A stretch of 64,000 nucleotides of DNA, from contig OY720344.1 in the NCBI GenBank assembly GCA_963082975.1, forward strand, positions 7,985,580-8,049,579, given 5' to 3'. Positions 46,853 through 57,891 of the stretch are shown one piece after another. A model generated the notes under the pieces. It did not search any database, was not told the DNA's origin, and saw only the letters and a program-made list of their open reading frames with translations. A program made the translations under genes and the position numbers. Position 1 is the first letter of the stretch; each line of letters opens with the position of its first letter. Source of the stretch: Labia minor (taxonomy: Eukaryota; Arthropoda; Insecta; Dermaptera; Spongiphoridae).

Positions 46853-47388
46853 GGTAATTGTTTACAAAACGGGAAGCTTCAGGTATTTGGATGAAACTTT
46901 GCCAGTGGATTCCTTTTTTAATTCCAAAGAAACGTTTCTTATCCAATATTTCTCGGTCTCTTCTGGTTTATGAGATAAAAATTATTAAAGTTTGACAGAT
47001 AAACTAGTTATGAATGAGGAGCCATTTAATCATGTTTTATTAACGAATTTATTAATTATTTACTTATTCACTAATTTTCTGGGTTTTTTTCAGTTCGGTT
47101 TGGATAAAGATAAATTATTTAATTAATTATTTTTTTTTAATTTTCATATATCCAAACCGACCTGAAAAAAGCCCCGAAAATTAGTGAAGCCGTCTGCTGG
47201 CCAAATAATAAGACGTGGTAGCTAAATTGAATGTTAATGGATTTATATGCAAATTATAATAATTTTTTTCTAATAAACTAGAAGAAATCGAGAAATATTG
47301 CAAATGGAAAGTCTCGTTGGAATTAAAAAAGGAATTCACTGGCGTTTCGTCCAAATTCCTGAAGTTTCCAGTTTTAAAAACAATTACC
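46853..47388. mobile_element. R4 fold-back MITE, copy d
   Basis: The left end GGTAATTGTTTACAAAACGG is the near-inverse of the right end (CCAGTTTTAAAAACAATTACC). Flanks ACTTATAA (46845-46852) and ACTTATTA (47389-47396) are 8-mers with one mismatch, supporting the 8-bp duplication seen at copy a. The 69-codon ORF at 47181-47390 lies inside and is not a gene. Confidence 0.85.
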
Positions 47389-47560
47389 ACTTATTATATT
47401 TATGTAGTAACTAGAAATAAAAACCATTTCATTATTTAAATAAAATAGGTAAACCATAACCTTTACGTATATAAAAAATCCTTATGGTTATAATGAATCC
47501 TACCAAGGCAAAAATTTATGTTTCTTTTTTTTCATTACAATCTGTTTTGCTTTATTATTA

Positions 47561-47930
47561 ATAAGTTGACCTGTGGCCAGGTCCGAACCGACCGAAAGTT
47601 TGAAGTAAATTAATTTCCAGCTACAGAAACAATTTCAAATAATTTAAATGTATCTTATTAATGCAATAAAAAACATATAGGGATAGAACATAAATATTTT
47701 TAATTTTATTTTATTTTTAATATATAAGTAGTAGCTAGCTGTGACGTCATGAAGGGCTGGGTGACGTCATATAATTTAAAATTATAAAAAAGCTAATGAC
47801 GATGATTTTTCCTGAGGATAAAACCAATACAAAATGCATGATTCATGGGGAGATATGTAAAAATCTCCACATGTGAAATTTGGTGTGAAAACAATACCTC
47901 CCTTACTATCTATCTATCGTTGGTCGGTAA
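47561..47930 (-). mobile_element. R2 repeat, short subtype
   Basis: Complete in inverse orientation: GTTGACCTGTGGCCAGGTC hairpin, AACCGACCGAAAG, paired CRE palindromes and CTTACTATCTATCTATCGTT-GGTCGGTA, where the 5' motif carries a small duplication of TATC. Confidence 0.95.
47742..47769. promoter_or_regulatory. Paired CRE palindromes in R2 (47 kb copy)
   Basis: TGACGTCA at 47742-47749 and 47762-47769, spaced 20 bp. Confidence 0.6.
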
Positions 47931-48774
47931 AAATTGAATAATATTGGGTTTATTCACGGATGATATTATTATTTATGTAGACATTTTTATCTCTCGGAGA
48001 ATTTTTGTGGGGACACTGGGACAGCAGAATAGACATAAGAATAAGCAAAATGATCGTATGGGATTTGTAAGTCAGCTAAAGAATAAGAATATTTAATCTA
48101 TCAAAATTAAAAATTTTTTTACTAGATCAAATTTTATTTATTTATTTAAAATAAGTTGTACCACATGTTTATAATTAAGAAAAATTATACATTAAAATAT
48201 TTTTTTTAAATAAGCTTAACTATATTTTATTTCTTTCCAAATATGATTTATCAGTACAATGATAAGAAAAAAATTTGATATTTATTAATATTAAATTATT
48301 ATTATTATTATTCGATTACAATATATTTATATTCATATGAAATAATTTCCATAATAAAAAAAAAATAAAATATTTTTATATTTGGTAAGTTAAAAAGAAA
48401 TAATAATGAAAAAGAGTTATATTTTTACAATATATATTATTTTTTTGAGATGTTTGCATTTTAATTTTAAATTGAGAAATTATAATAATAATTAATTCTA
48501 CCTATATAGTAAAATATTTAAAATATATCAAAGTTTAAATTATGAAATTGTACCTATATTTCAAAATGAAAATAAAAAGTTAAAGAAAATAATCGCGATA
48601 TTCAATTAATTTTTTATTATTAATTAAATTAAAAAAAAACAATTGAATATTTAATAGGGCCTCCTCCTTTCCCCATAAATTAGCCCTTCCAAACCTCGCC
48701 TTCCGAAATTTAGACAAAGTAATAATAAAGAAAGTTTGCCTTAAAAAAAAAAGATTAAAAAAAAATAAGGCGTT
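47931..48774. other. AT-rich intergenic DNA
   Basis: No gene is supported. A short pyrimidine-rich patch lies at 48655-48715 (CCTCCTCCTTTCCCC). Confidence 0.4.
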
Positions 48775-49110
48775 TGGTCTGTAGCCTCTTTGAATCCACT
48801 GAGAGTGCCTTTGATTTTTTGGATTTCGAAATGAAATCGCGACATTCGGGGCAACCTGAAATAAAACCTACCTAGTAAGGGAGTGCATAGCCTCCATCAA
48901 TAGGCATGGAAGGCCCATGCTAATCGAAAAAGCCCTGCGCTCCAAAGGTAACCAACAATTTGTTCCTGTTCAGGCTAATCCCATTTCGGAACTGTGCTGA
49001 ATTACCTTCCCGAATGCCTGTTCATCCAATCCACCTCAAATACACTCTCAGTAATACAAAAAGGCACAATTCAGACCTGACATGCAATTCATGCAAACCA
49101 TCCCTTAAAT
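48775..49110. other. Coding-like or conserved island
   Basis: About 330 bp of balanced composition with several open frames. On the minus strand TTTTATTTCAG (intron-like end, about 48855-48865) is followed by a frame reading CPECRDFISKSKKSKALSVD, and further upstream AGTGTATTTGAGGTGGATTG ends in GGGAAG|GTAATT. On the plus strand a 39-codon frame reads ECIASINRHGRP, then MLIEKALRSKGNQQFVPVQA and a stop. Strand and frame cannot be decided. It may be exons, a transposon remnant or conserved DNA. Confidence 0.3.
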
Positions 49111-49738
49111 AATAGCATGGCATTTGTTTTATCCACCCACATTTTATTTATTTATTAATTCTAATCTAATCTATGAATTAGTAGGATGAGAACATGCATG
49201 GATGTAGGAGACAACCACCTGAAAATTCCATATATCAAAAAATAGCCACCCTCTCAGTATAACGCATCGAAACCTACTAATTCTAAAAATCCATTTGTCT
49301 CTTCTGCCTCCTCTCTTTATCAATGCTTCTTCTTGAAAGATGTACTCTAAAATTCCCTAATCTCACTAAATTCTGTCATATAATTTAATATATTTCTCTA
49401 TAATCTCCTAATGAATATTATCAAAAGCAAAAAATCATTGTAATTTAATTTTACTTTCTATATTATATTAAACTTTACTTTAAATATTATATTTACATTT
49501 TCTATTTTAAAGTGCGCCATGCTAAATAAATAACGATTATTACTTACATTTGGAGAGCTGTATTTCAATCATTTCATCGTCATGAAGAATGGAGAAGATA
49601 ATCAAGAATTCAAATCAACATTCAGTAGCAGGAACGAAGATGGAAACATGAAATAGAAAAAGAAAAATAACTTATTAGTTTAGAATCAATAAATAAATTT
49701 AAATTGAATTAAAAATAAAATTAATAATAAATACTGAC
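49111..49738. other. AT-rich DNA with a possible minus-strand splice region
   Basis: On the minus strand, AAATACAG|CTCTCCAAATGTAAGTAA near 49548-49566 offers an acceptor followed by a short frame and stop (LSKCK), or a 10-bp exon with donor GTAAGT. It is too short to judge. Confidence 0.25.
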
Positions 49739-49819
49739 CTCGGAGTTAATAAAGGGTTGATATTTCTCGCAGATTAAACTCGAAGAACTGCTCGTAGACT
49801 TGAATGGATGTCCATCACT
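49739..49819 (-). other. Candidate 81-bp internal exon on the minus strand
   Basis: Minus-strand TTTCTTTATCGAGGCGAG precedes an open frame of exactly 27 codons (SDGHPFKSTSSSSSL... ending EKYQPFINSE), closed by the strong donor GAG|GTCAGT. Codon phase is 0 at both ends, compatible with the end phase of the candidate exon at 50752-50870 upstream on this strand. The Ser run suggests a linker of a regulatory protein. I recognise no family; an alternative acceptor 5 bp upstream would change the phase. Confidence 0.35.
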
Positions 49820-50751
49820 CTCGCCTCGATAAAGAAAAAAATAGTTATGATTAGATATTTATATTATATACAGGAAATAAAAAAATAAGATATAAATAAA
49901 TAAATAATATTAATAGGATTAAAAAAGTGTATAAAAATATTATCTTATTTCTGTAATATTAAAATACTAAAATTATTTTACATCCTATATGTATATAGAA
50001 CCATGATTATAATAAGTTATAATACGCATTTAATAGACATATAATAAAAATATCTTAGAAAACATCAGAAAACTAATTATGATTATATTATTAATTTCAC
50101 GAAGATTTTATTCTGTTTCATTGATATATTATAGCTAATAGAAATATTATTCATTTTTCAAAAGTGTTATAATAATATGAAATTGACAAAACAATATTCA
50201 TATGAGATTTGAAAGGAACGGTGTGAGCGATAATGAGATTAGAAAGAATATATAATATTAAAATTATATATTTCTATATGAATATAAGAAATTTATATTT
50301 TTTTGATTTATAATTATATTATATTATATTATAATTATATTATATTTTTTAAATAAATAAGTTTTAATAGGATTAATATATATATAGAAATTTAAAAAAT
50401 ATTTCAATAAATATATTTAAAGAAAAATAAAATTTTGTGTATGATTTTTTAATTTTTAAATAATTTTAATTTAACTTTTAATAAAATTTAATTAATGAGA
50501 TCTGATAGAATATTTAAGATTAATTCTTTTCAAAGATTTGAATGAAAAATTTATAAATTTATTTGGGTATATGAATAAAAAATTATAAAAATGCATTTTA
50601 TAAAATTTAATTTTTATTGAAATATTTTTTTTTTTAAAAGTTCACTAATCTTCCTTTTAATTAATAAAAATAAATAATAAAATTACAATTAATTCTTGAT
50701 TAGCGACTGATTAAGGGATGATTTCAGTGGAGAGGCCGCTAAGGGTCTTAC

Positions 50752-50870
50752 ACTCTGCAAGGAAGGGGAACTAAATGCGTTCGAGTCAGCCGGCCTGCAA
50801 GAGGAGGTCACTCCAGGCGGCGGAGGGGCTTGGAGAGTGGCGAGCGGGGAGTGCAGAGGGGAGCGCTCTA
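50752..50870 (-). other. Candidate 119-bp coding exon on the minus strand
   Basis: On the minus strand, a T-rich stretch ends TTTGAAATAATTTGCAG at 50871; the frame then reads ERSPLHSPLATLQAPPPPGV ... SNAFSSPSLQS and meets donor AGT|GTAAGA. It is 2 + 39 codons and Ser/Pro-rich. If the donor is not used, the same frame stays open (VRPLAASPLKSSLNQSLIKN) and stops at 50689-50691, where GC content also falls. This could be alternative splicing or a terminal exon. This is the most GC-rich block in the window. The other open frame here (ALPSALPARHSP..., stop near 50786) is less favoured because it ends early. Product unknown; a transcription-factor-like low-complexity tail is a guess. Confidence 0.4.
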
Positions 50871-51543
50871 CTGCAAATTATTTCAAATAAAATACATATT
50901 AAAATAAAATAAAATAAACAAATATTAATTTTTAAAATTAGTGGTGTTTTAAATCGAATCAATAAGTTTAATTCTATTAATTCTATTAAATCAATAAGCT
51001 TAATTTTATTCAAAGATCTTAATGAAAATTTAAAAAAAAATTATAAATATATCAGTAAGAAGTTCATTAATGTAATTATCATATTTTGAAAAAAAAAAAC
51101 AAGGAGGTGGCGTATTAATGTAAATGGTTCAATTTAAATTTAAAATTGTTTGACGAATGTGATATAATTTTAATTTAATGTAAATATATTTCATAAAAAA
51201 GAGGGTAAATGGTAAGAATTGTTCTTATCTTGGTTGGGACACACGGTATAGTAAGTGTACATGTCATTTCGAAGATATCGATGCTTTTTTTTTGCTGTGT
51301 TCTTAGCAAATTACGTTAAAGAATTCTTTTCTAGTATGCATTTCTATTTTAATTCTAAAAAAAATTTAGTAAGTAATACATTAGTTACATACCCAATTAA
51401 CATTTTATATATCTCAACCTTCTTTGGTTTCAGTATATTTTTCAGTTAGAGGAACTATTTCCAAAATAATTTTTTATATATGCAAATTAATTCATAAATC
51501 TAGTCCAGTTTTTTCTAAATTTTTTCAATTTGTTTCTTAAAAT
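50871..51543. other. AT-rich intergenic DNA
   Basis: No gene is supported. The ORF at 51255 is a hydrophobic translation of T-rich DNA. Confidence 0.45.
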
Positions 51544-52156
51544 AATAAGTTGACCTGTGGCCAGGTCCGAACCGACGATGAAGTAAATTAATTTCTAGCT
51601 ACAGAAACAATTTCAAATAATTTTAATATATCTATTAATGTAATAAAAAACAGATAGGCATATAACATAAATATTTTTAATTTTATTTTATTTATAATAT
51701 ATAAGTAAGACCAGGCTGTGACGTCATGAATGGCTGGATGACGTCATATAATTTTAAATTAAGAAAATACTAATAAAGATGATTTTTCTCGTGGATAAAA
51801 CGAATACAAAGTGCATGATTCGTGGTGATCTGTAAAAAATCTCTTCATGTGAAATTTGGTGTGAAAATAACCCTTCCCTTCCTATCGTCGATCGTTAATA
51901 CTGCCACTTCCGGTTTCCGGATTTGCACCAAAAGATGACCAATTCATCCTATTGATGCATTAAGTAAATATACCAAATTTCATCAAAATCCGTTGAGCCG
52001 TTCAAGCTGTACAAATCTATACGGATGGACAGACATCATGCTAAAAATACTTTTTTCTGTTAAGAAAATGCATGTTCGTGGAGATATGTAAAAATCTCCA
52101 TATGTGAAATTTGGTGTGAAAACAATACCTCCCTTACTATCGTCGGTCGGTAAAAA
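51544..52156 (-). mobile_element. R2 repeat, long subtype
   Basis: Inverse orientation: GTTGACCTGTGGCCAGGTC hairpin, a shortened inner motif (GAACCGACGATG), paired CRE palindromes, the inner 5' module remnant TATCGTCGATCGTTAATAC near 51883, TCCGTTGAGCCGTTCAAGCT and the terminal TATCGTCGGTCGGTA. Confidence 0.9.
51719..51746. promoter_or_regulatory. Paired CRE palindromes in R2 (51 kb copy)
   Basis: TGACGTCA at 51719-51726 and 51739-51746, spaced 20 bp. Confidence 0.6.
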
Positions 52157-54146
52157 AGATTATACCTAAATATATTAAATTAGTATATTAGCAATTTTGT
52201 GTAATGATTTAAAAAGCGAATTTTATAATCTTAGAATCTTATATCAATCTTAATCTCTATTCAATATTTATTTCAATTAAACTTTATAAATAAATATATA
52301 TAAAAAAATTCAATTAAACTTTATATAAAAAAAAAACAATTCAAAATCCAAAACAGTAAATATTAATAATAATAATCCATTTAATAGTCATTTTGTCATA
52401 ATTCATATTTAATAAATATATAGTACCTACCTATATATCTGTAATCACACAAATGGAGAAAGAAGAAAGAAGTTCCAAACTGATAATAATAGTAATATAG
52501 AGACCATAAAGCTCACAATTATCTCTTAAATCTTGAAGAAAAAAAAATTTCCTTTATGATATAAAACAAATTCTTTTCATGAATGGTAGTATCGAAATTA
52601 TAATACTAATTTGTCAATTAAATCATTCTCTCCTGAGGTATATAATTTAGCTGTTTTTTTTTTGTTTTTTTTTTTTTTGGATTTTGTTTTAATATTCTGA
52701 TGGGTAGATGTATTAGTAGAAGACGTAAATACGCGTATTAATGAAAAATAAAAAAGTTTTTTTTCTTTCTTCCTTTGTGATTTGATTAGATAAGAAATGT
52801 TCGACGTTTCATAATAAAAGTTTTCATTCTTTGTAAAATAAATGACTATCAAAATATTATTTTTTATTGATTAAAATAAAATTGATAGATCATATCACAA
52901 CTATGAATTATTTTTTTTATTTTTAGAATTTTTGTTTAAAATTTATTGATATTATTTAATTTATTATAGGAATGTTAGATAAAATACTTTTCACTTGATT
53001 TATTCATTAGTCATTAATATCAAATCAATTCAATTTGTTGAATGTTTTCATTTTTGATTATTATTTATTATTTATAAGATTCGATTGACTCGATATAAGT
53101 TTGAGAAAAAAAAATAAAAAATTTTCAAATTCCAATTGTGGTTTTTAAAATAATATATTAATTATTAAAAATTAAAGATACATAGAAATTATTGTTATTA
53201 TTATTTGAAGTTCGAAACACCTCAGTAATTAAGGCCATTTGTGCCTTAAAGAAATCATCCATTGTTGTTTGAACATGGGTCCAACATTTTAAATTTGACA
53301 CCCCCTTCCTTCATAATTTTTAATTTAAAAAAAAAATTTATATTGTATATATATTATTCATAGATATTTATGTAGACAAAATATCAAAAAACAAAATCTG
53401 ATTTAATTATTATAATTTTTTAAAAAAGAAAAATAAGGGAGGCAAAATGAATTTTCCGAAGTTAGCACTACCGAATCGGACCCCCACCCTTTGCTTTTGA
53501 AGTTTACTTAAGACCTGAATATCCAACTCTCATCCTCACTCGATTTACATCTCCTATCCACTATGCAAGATTGAGCTTCCATCTTTTATTGGAGAATTGT
53601 GTAGTGTTTTTATATATATCTAATTTAAAATTGATTTTCTTTAAAATTAATTTATACATTTCTGCAAATCCTAATTTGGATATGCATTACAAGCGGATGA
53701 GTCTTTTGGTAAATTTCACGCGCCATTTCTAGCGTTTTGATTCGGTTTTCGCCACTGAAAGTTCCTTTTTCATGAATCATTACAATCAATTATTTGCCAT
53801 ATCATGTTAATTTTTTGTTCTTTACTTTAATTAAATTATATATTTTTATCTACCTTCCAGTCTTCCTTTCAAATAAGTCCGATTAGCCTTATCCGATCCT
53901 CATTCCATTCATTTTGCATATTTTCTAAAAAATATTGCTGGAGACACATACACGGTCAACATTTTTTTTTCTTGTCTTTAATTCAAGACTTATCCCTTAC
54001 TAATTAAATTCATATTATTATCATTTCCAAATTTTCCCATACCATTTATTAAACCAGGACCGCAACTCTCCTCGCCCCTTCAATTGTATATTTTTAATTT
54101 CACATTCGTCTCCAAGCAATTCCATTCGAGAGAATTTATCCTTTAT
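52157..54146. other. Intergenic DNA with weak islands
   Basis: Mostly AT-rich to about 53200. Blocks at 53215-53310 and 53450-53600 (ACTACCGAATCGGACCCCCA; CTCATCCTCACTCGATTTAC) and 53690-53770 are of more balanced composition without a usable frame. The ORF at 52598-52852 (minus) is Lys/Thr-rich simple sequence. Confidence 0.4.
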
Positions 54147-54776
54147 ACGAGGTCTGTTCGAAAGAAAAGGTGAATTTCGAATTTTCGAGGGCTATGTTCT
54201 TCGATTATCGAAATTTTTTTTTTGTTATGTTGGTACACATATGTTTCTCATATGTTGACATTATCAGCCAGGTTGGATTAGAGAGAGAGAGACGTTTGTT
54301 TTTGACAAATGAAAAAGATAGTTACGTTTTTGTGTGTTCTTCGATTTTTTAAAGAATCTGTATTAAATGGTGCTCCAACTTAAAATGTTGAATTTATAAG
54401 TGGTACAAGCGCTTTAAAAAAGCACGCCAAGTTCGATCAAATGTGAAGGTTTTGCTTACTGTTTTCTTCGATTACAATGGCGTGGTGTATCCTGAGTTCT
54501 TGCCAACAGGTCGTTCTGTTAATAAGGAATACAACAAGGAAGTTATACAACGTTCGTGAAAAGCAATACGGCTCAAACGATCCTATTTGTGGAAAATGGA
54601 TTCTGCATCAAGATAATCCACCAGCTCACACATCATTGATTGTTTGTGATTTTTTAGCCAAAAATAACACCGTAATCATGCCTCAACCACCGCATTCACC
54701 AGATTTGGTTTCCTGCGACTTTTTCCTATTCTCAAAACTGAAGAGACCAACTACCACAATTGATGAGATTCCATTG
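54147..54776 (+). pseudogene. Mariner (D34D) transposase relic
   Basis: Starts with the mariner end ACGAGGTCTGTTCGAAAG. Remnants in different frames include WYKRFKKARQVRSN (HTH side), VKVLLTVFFDYNGVVYPEFL (around 54440-54500, with the second-domain D of FDYNG), HQDNPPAHTS with catalytic D at 54612-54614, and SPDLVSCDFFLFSKLKRP with D at 54717-54719. The two last Asp codons are 35 codons apart, i.e. D34D, the mariner signature. Frameshifts separate the parts, and the last frame (54477-54782) is interrupted by the hAT MITE target site. The C-terminal end and right inverted repeat are not found. Same family as 7300-7816. Confidence 0.9.
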
Positions 54777-54784
54777 TGTTAGAC

Positions 54785-54971
54785 CATTTTAGTGTGCCGC
54801 GAGATTACGAGGTTCTTAAACTTTTTTTTTAATTTTTTCAAGGTAAACCGTTTTTGGGACCACTTTTTTTCAATATGGTAAACTTTTACACTTATCTTTT
54901 TCTTTGTATGTCGCCAAATTTTCAAACCGTTAAAAGTGTGCCGCGGTAAAAAAAAAGGTTCAGAATCACTG
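54785..54971 (-). mobile_element. hAT-type MITE with 8-bp target duplication
   Basis: On the minus strand it starts CAGTGATTCTGAACC and shares its body with 13769-13985. TGTTAGAC flanks it at 54777-54784 and 54972-54979. The other end (CATTTTAGTGTGCC on the plus strand) is not a clear inverse, so it may be an internally deleted or one-sided end. Confidence 0.8.
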
Positions 54972-54979
54972 TGTTAGAC

Positions 54980-55480
54980 TCAAAGATCTTCGGAGAAATT
55001 AGATAAAAATATTAATTAACATACAAAATATAGAAGAAAATATAAATATTTTTGTTTGTTTTTTTACTTATGATTGCAATAAATTTACAATATTTGAAAA
55101 TTGGCTGAAGAAAGATGGAATGGTGAAGATTGTATAAGGAAGAATTGCATGATCTCTATGTAACATTAAAAACATATAATATAATTAGGGTCATCCCTAT
55201 TATGGAAATGACAGTTGGTCGAAATATAAGAGAAAAGTCTAATGAGAAATTTATTTATGAAGTTGGAGTTGAGAGAGAATAGAATTTGGATGGAGGTAAA
55301 GTATCCTTGGAATTTTGATCTTGACATCTAGCACTACAGTTCAAGATAGATAAATAGAGAGATTATTAAGAATATATAATTGAAAAGTACACTAATGTAG
55401 TGTCATACACACCACTTGGATGAAATCATTAAATTTTATCTATTGTATTTAAAATATATAAAGAAAAGTGAAATTTTTTA
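54980..55480. other. AT-rich intergenic DNA
   Basis: No gene is supported; the block at 55080-55400 is slightly less AT-rich and unexplained. Confidence 0.4.
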
Positions 55481-56069
55481 TTATATCGCTAGAGATAGTA
55501 TTGCGATCACGAAAATTTTCGATCTCGAGATTTTGATGTTTTTATACGTTTTGAAGGTTCCTGAATCATTTTCACAAAGGTTGAGAATAATGTCTGTCTG
55601 TCTGTGTGTGTGTATGTGTGTATGTATGTAAACAAGATTACACAAAAACGTTTTGAGCTAGAATCTTGAAATTTGGTATACGGGCATTATTCAAAATTCG
55701 TAGTTTTTTATCAACTTTTGAGAAATGTAGCTCAACCGGAAGAGGGTCATTATCTACAACGTTTTGATTTTTTTTCACTAAAGTGACCATAAAAATAAAG
55801 ATATATCATTGATAGTTTTTCACATGATTAAAAATTGTATAAAACTTCTATATATAAAATTTCAGCTTGAAAATACCAAAATTAATTTTTTAACACTGCA
55901 AATCTCACGCGCCAATACTTGACGTGGTGCCATCAAAAAGAGCCAATAAATATTATTTATTAATTTTAATTTAGAATTTAGAATTAATTAAATTTAATTT
56001 AAATATAATATATTATGTTATTTAACCCAATTCAAATTTACGAGATAGTCGAGTGGAGACACTCCAGCT
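55481..56069 (+). mobile_element. R1 repeat, copy e
   Basis: Both ends are present: TTATATCGCTAGAGATAGTA (slightly mutated 5' motif) and ACGAGATAGTCGAGTGGAGA with the hairpin ending CTCCAGCTT at 56069. The (TG)n(TATG)n tract is at 55590-55630. The 71-codon ORF at 55416 runs into it and is not a gene. Confidence 0.9.
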
Positions 56070-56895
56070 TTTTATTTATTGAACTTATCTGTGAATTCAT
56101 TTAAAATAAAAAAAAACATAGAAAGCAAGAAACAAGTTTGTAACCTTCCTTAATATTTTATTATATTAATAATCTATTATCTATTTTATTATCGTTTAGT
56201 TGAGTGAACAGAATCTAGATAATAGATATTTGTTGATATGCAAAATATATAGCTTCCTTGATTTTTTTGGTTTTTATTAGCTTTTTTTTTATAATAGTCA
56301 CACACGTTATCTTTCTTATAAATATGATATCTTAAAAGAATTTGATAGATTTATATTCTCATTAATTTTTTTAATTGGCATAAATATATTAAAAGATTAA
56401 CGTTTTTCTAACCCATACTATTTCAAGTCTGTTTTTTTTTTATTATTTTATATTTTTTTTCTTCTTTTTATCGAATAAACATTAAGATTAATATTCACAT
56501 ATATTATTGTTATTATTATTATGTTGATTGTAATGGGATATGTAATAAAACCAACTAATTGCAAGTTAAAAATTTAATGATATTATCTTGAATGATATAT
56601 TGGATCTAAAAATTTTCATTTTAAGATAATATCTGTTTATATTTTCATTTCAAAATTGAAAAATGAATGATGATAATATATCATTTAAGAAAAAAAAATA
56701 GAATAAAATTTTTATTTGTAACTTTGTTTATTTAGAATAGAAATTTATTAGTAATAGGTATGATATTATAAGAAATTATAAAATAATTTATTTTATTAAC
56801 TATTTTATTTATAATATTATAATTCACATATATATTTATATTAAATAATTATTTGTTTGTGTTTTTGAGATGAACATTAAAGACATACTTAAAAA
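56070..56895. other. AT-rich intergenic DNA
   Basis: (TTA)n lies near 56502-56522. No gene is seen. Confidence 0.45.
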
Positions 56896-57412
56896 TAATC
56901 TGTGACCAGGCACAGAACCGACCGATGATTTTGAAATAAATTAATTTCCAAATAACATTATATTCGTATATATAAACTATCAAAAAAAAAATATATTTTT
57001 AAAACTTGAATTAAAATGACTAAATTATATTATCTTGGTTTTTATTTTAGTTTAATTACTCAATTCTTAATTACTACTATATTTTAAGAAGAAAATTTCT
57101 GACAATGAATATGAAATTAATTATTTTGTAAACTACCAATTCCAGGTGCCGGATATACACCAAAAGATGACGAATTCATGCTACTGATGCATTAAGTAAA
57201 TATATCAAATTTTATCAAAATCCGTTGAGCCATTCAAGTTATACACGTCTATACGGACACACAATGAACATACGGACAGACGGACAGACTTGATGCTAAA
57301 GATACTTTTTTCTGTTAACAAAATGCATGATTCGTGGAGATAGGTTAAAATTTCCACCTGTGAAATTTGGTGTGAAAACAATACCTTCCCTTCCTATCGT
57401 CGGTCGGTAAAA
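56896..57412 (-). mobile_element. R2 repeat, subtype B
   Basis: Inverse orientation: degenerate hairpin CTGTGACCAGGCACAG, AACCGACCGATG, then a body without CRE pairs, AGGTGCCGGATATACACCAA, TCCGTTGAGCCATTCAAGTT, and the end TATCGTCGGTCGGTA. The body matches 30645-31527. Confidence 0.85.
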
Positions 57413-57891
57413 AATTTAAAATAATATTCTAATTTATAATTAAATTTATTTTAATTTGTATTATTACTTTTTCATCTAAAAACTAGATAAAAATTTAAAT
57501 AATTTATAATAAATTTTACTAAAGACTTCTAAATTGATTTAGATTTATTAGATAATCGAACGTTTATACAGATAATCCTTAATTAATTAATTCACACTAC
57601 ATATCAACGCTTTAATAGGAAGATGTAAAAAAACGTTATATCTATCTAATTTCTAATTATACTAATTAAAATTTATATGATATTATACTTTTAAAAAATA
57701 ATAAATTCATTTATAAAGAAAAACAATTAAAATTAGTCACTAATAATTTTTAATAAAAAGTATTTGCAAATATTTTTTTTATCATGCATAAATAATTTTA
57801 TTTTATTATTATAACGAAAATAAATAAATAAGAAAGATGCCTCTTCTATTCAAGTTTTTCTTGTTGGCTCACAAAAAAAACAATTATTATA
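57413..57891. other. AT-rich intergenic DNA
   Basis: Nothing recognisable. Confidence 0.4.

Noticed and set aside
54477..54782. 101-codon ORF as an active transposase
   Set aside because: It starts inside the transposase after a frameshift and ends at an hAT insertion site; N-terminal domain and right inverted repeat are missing from the frame.
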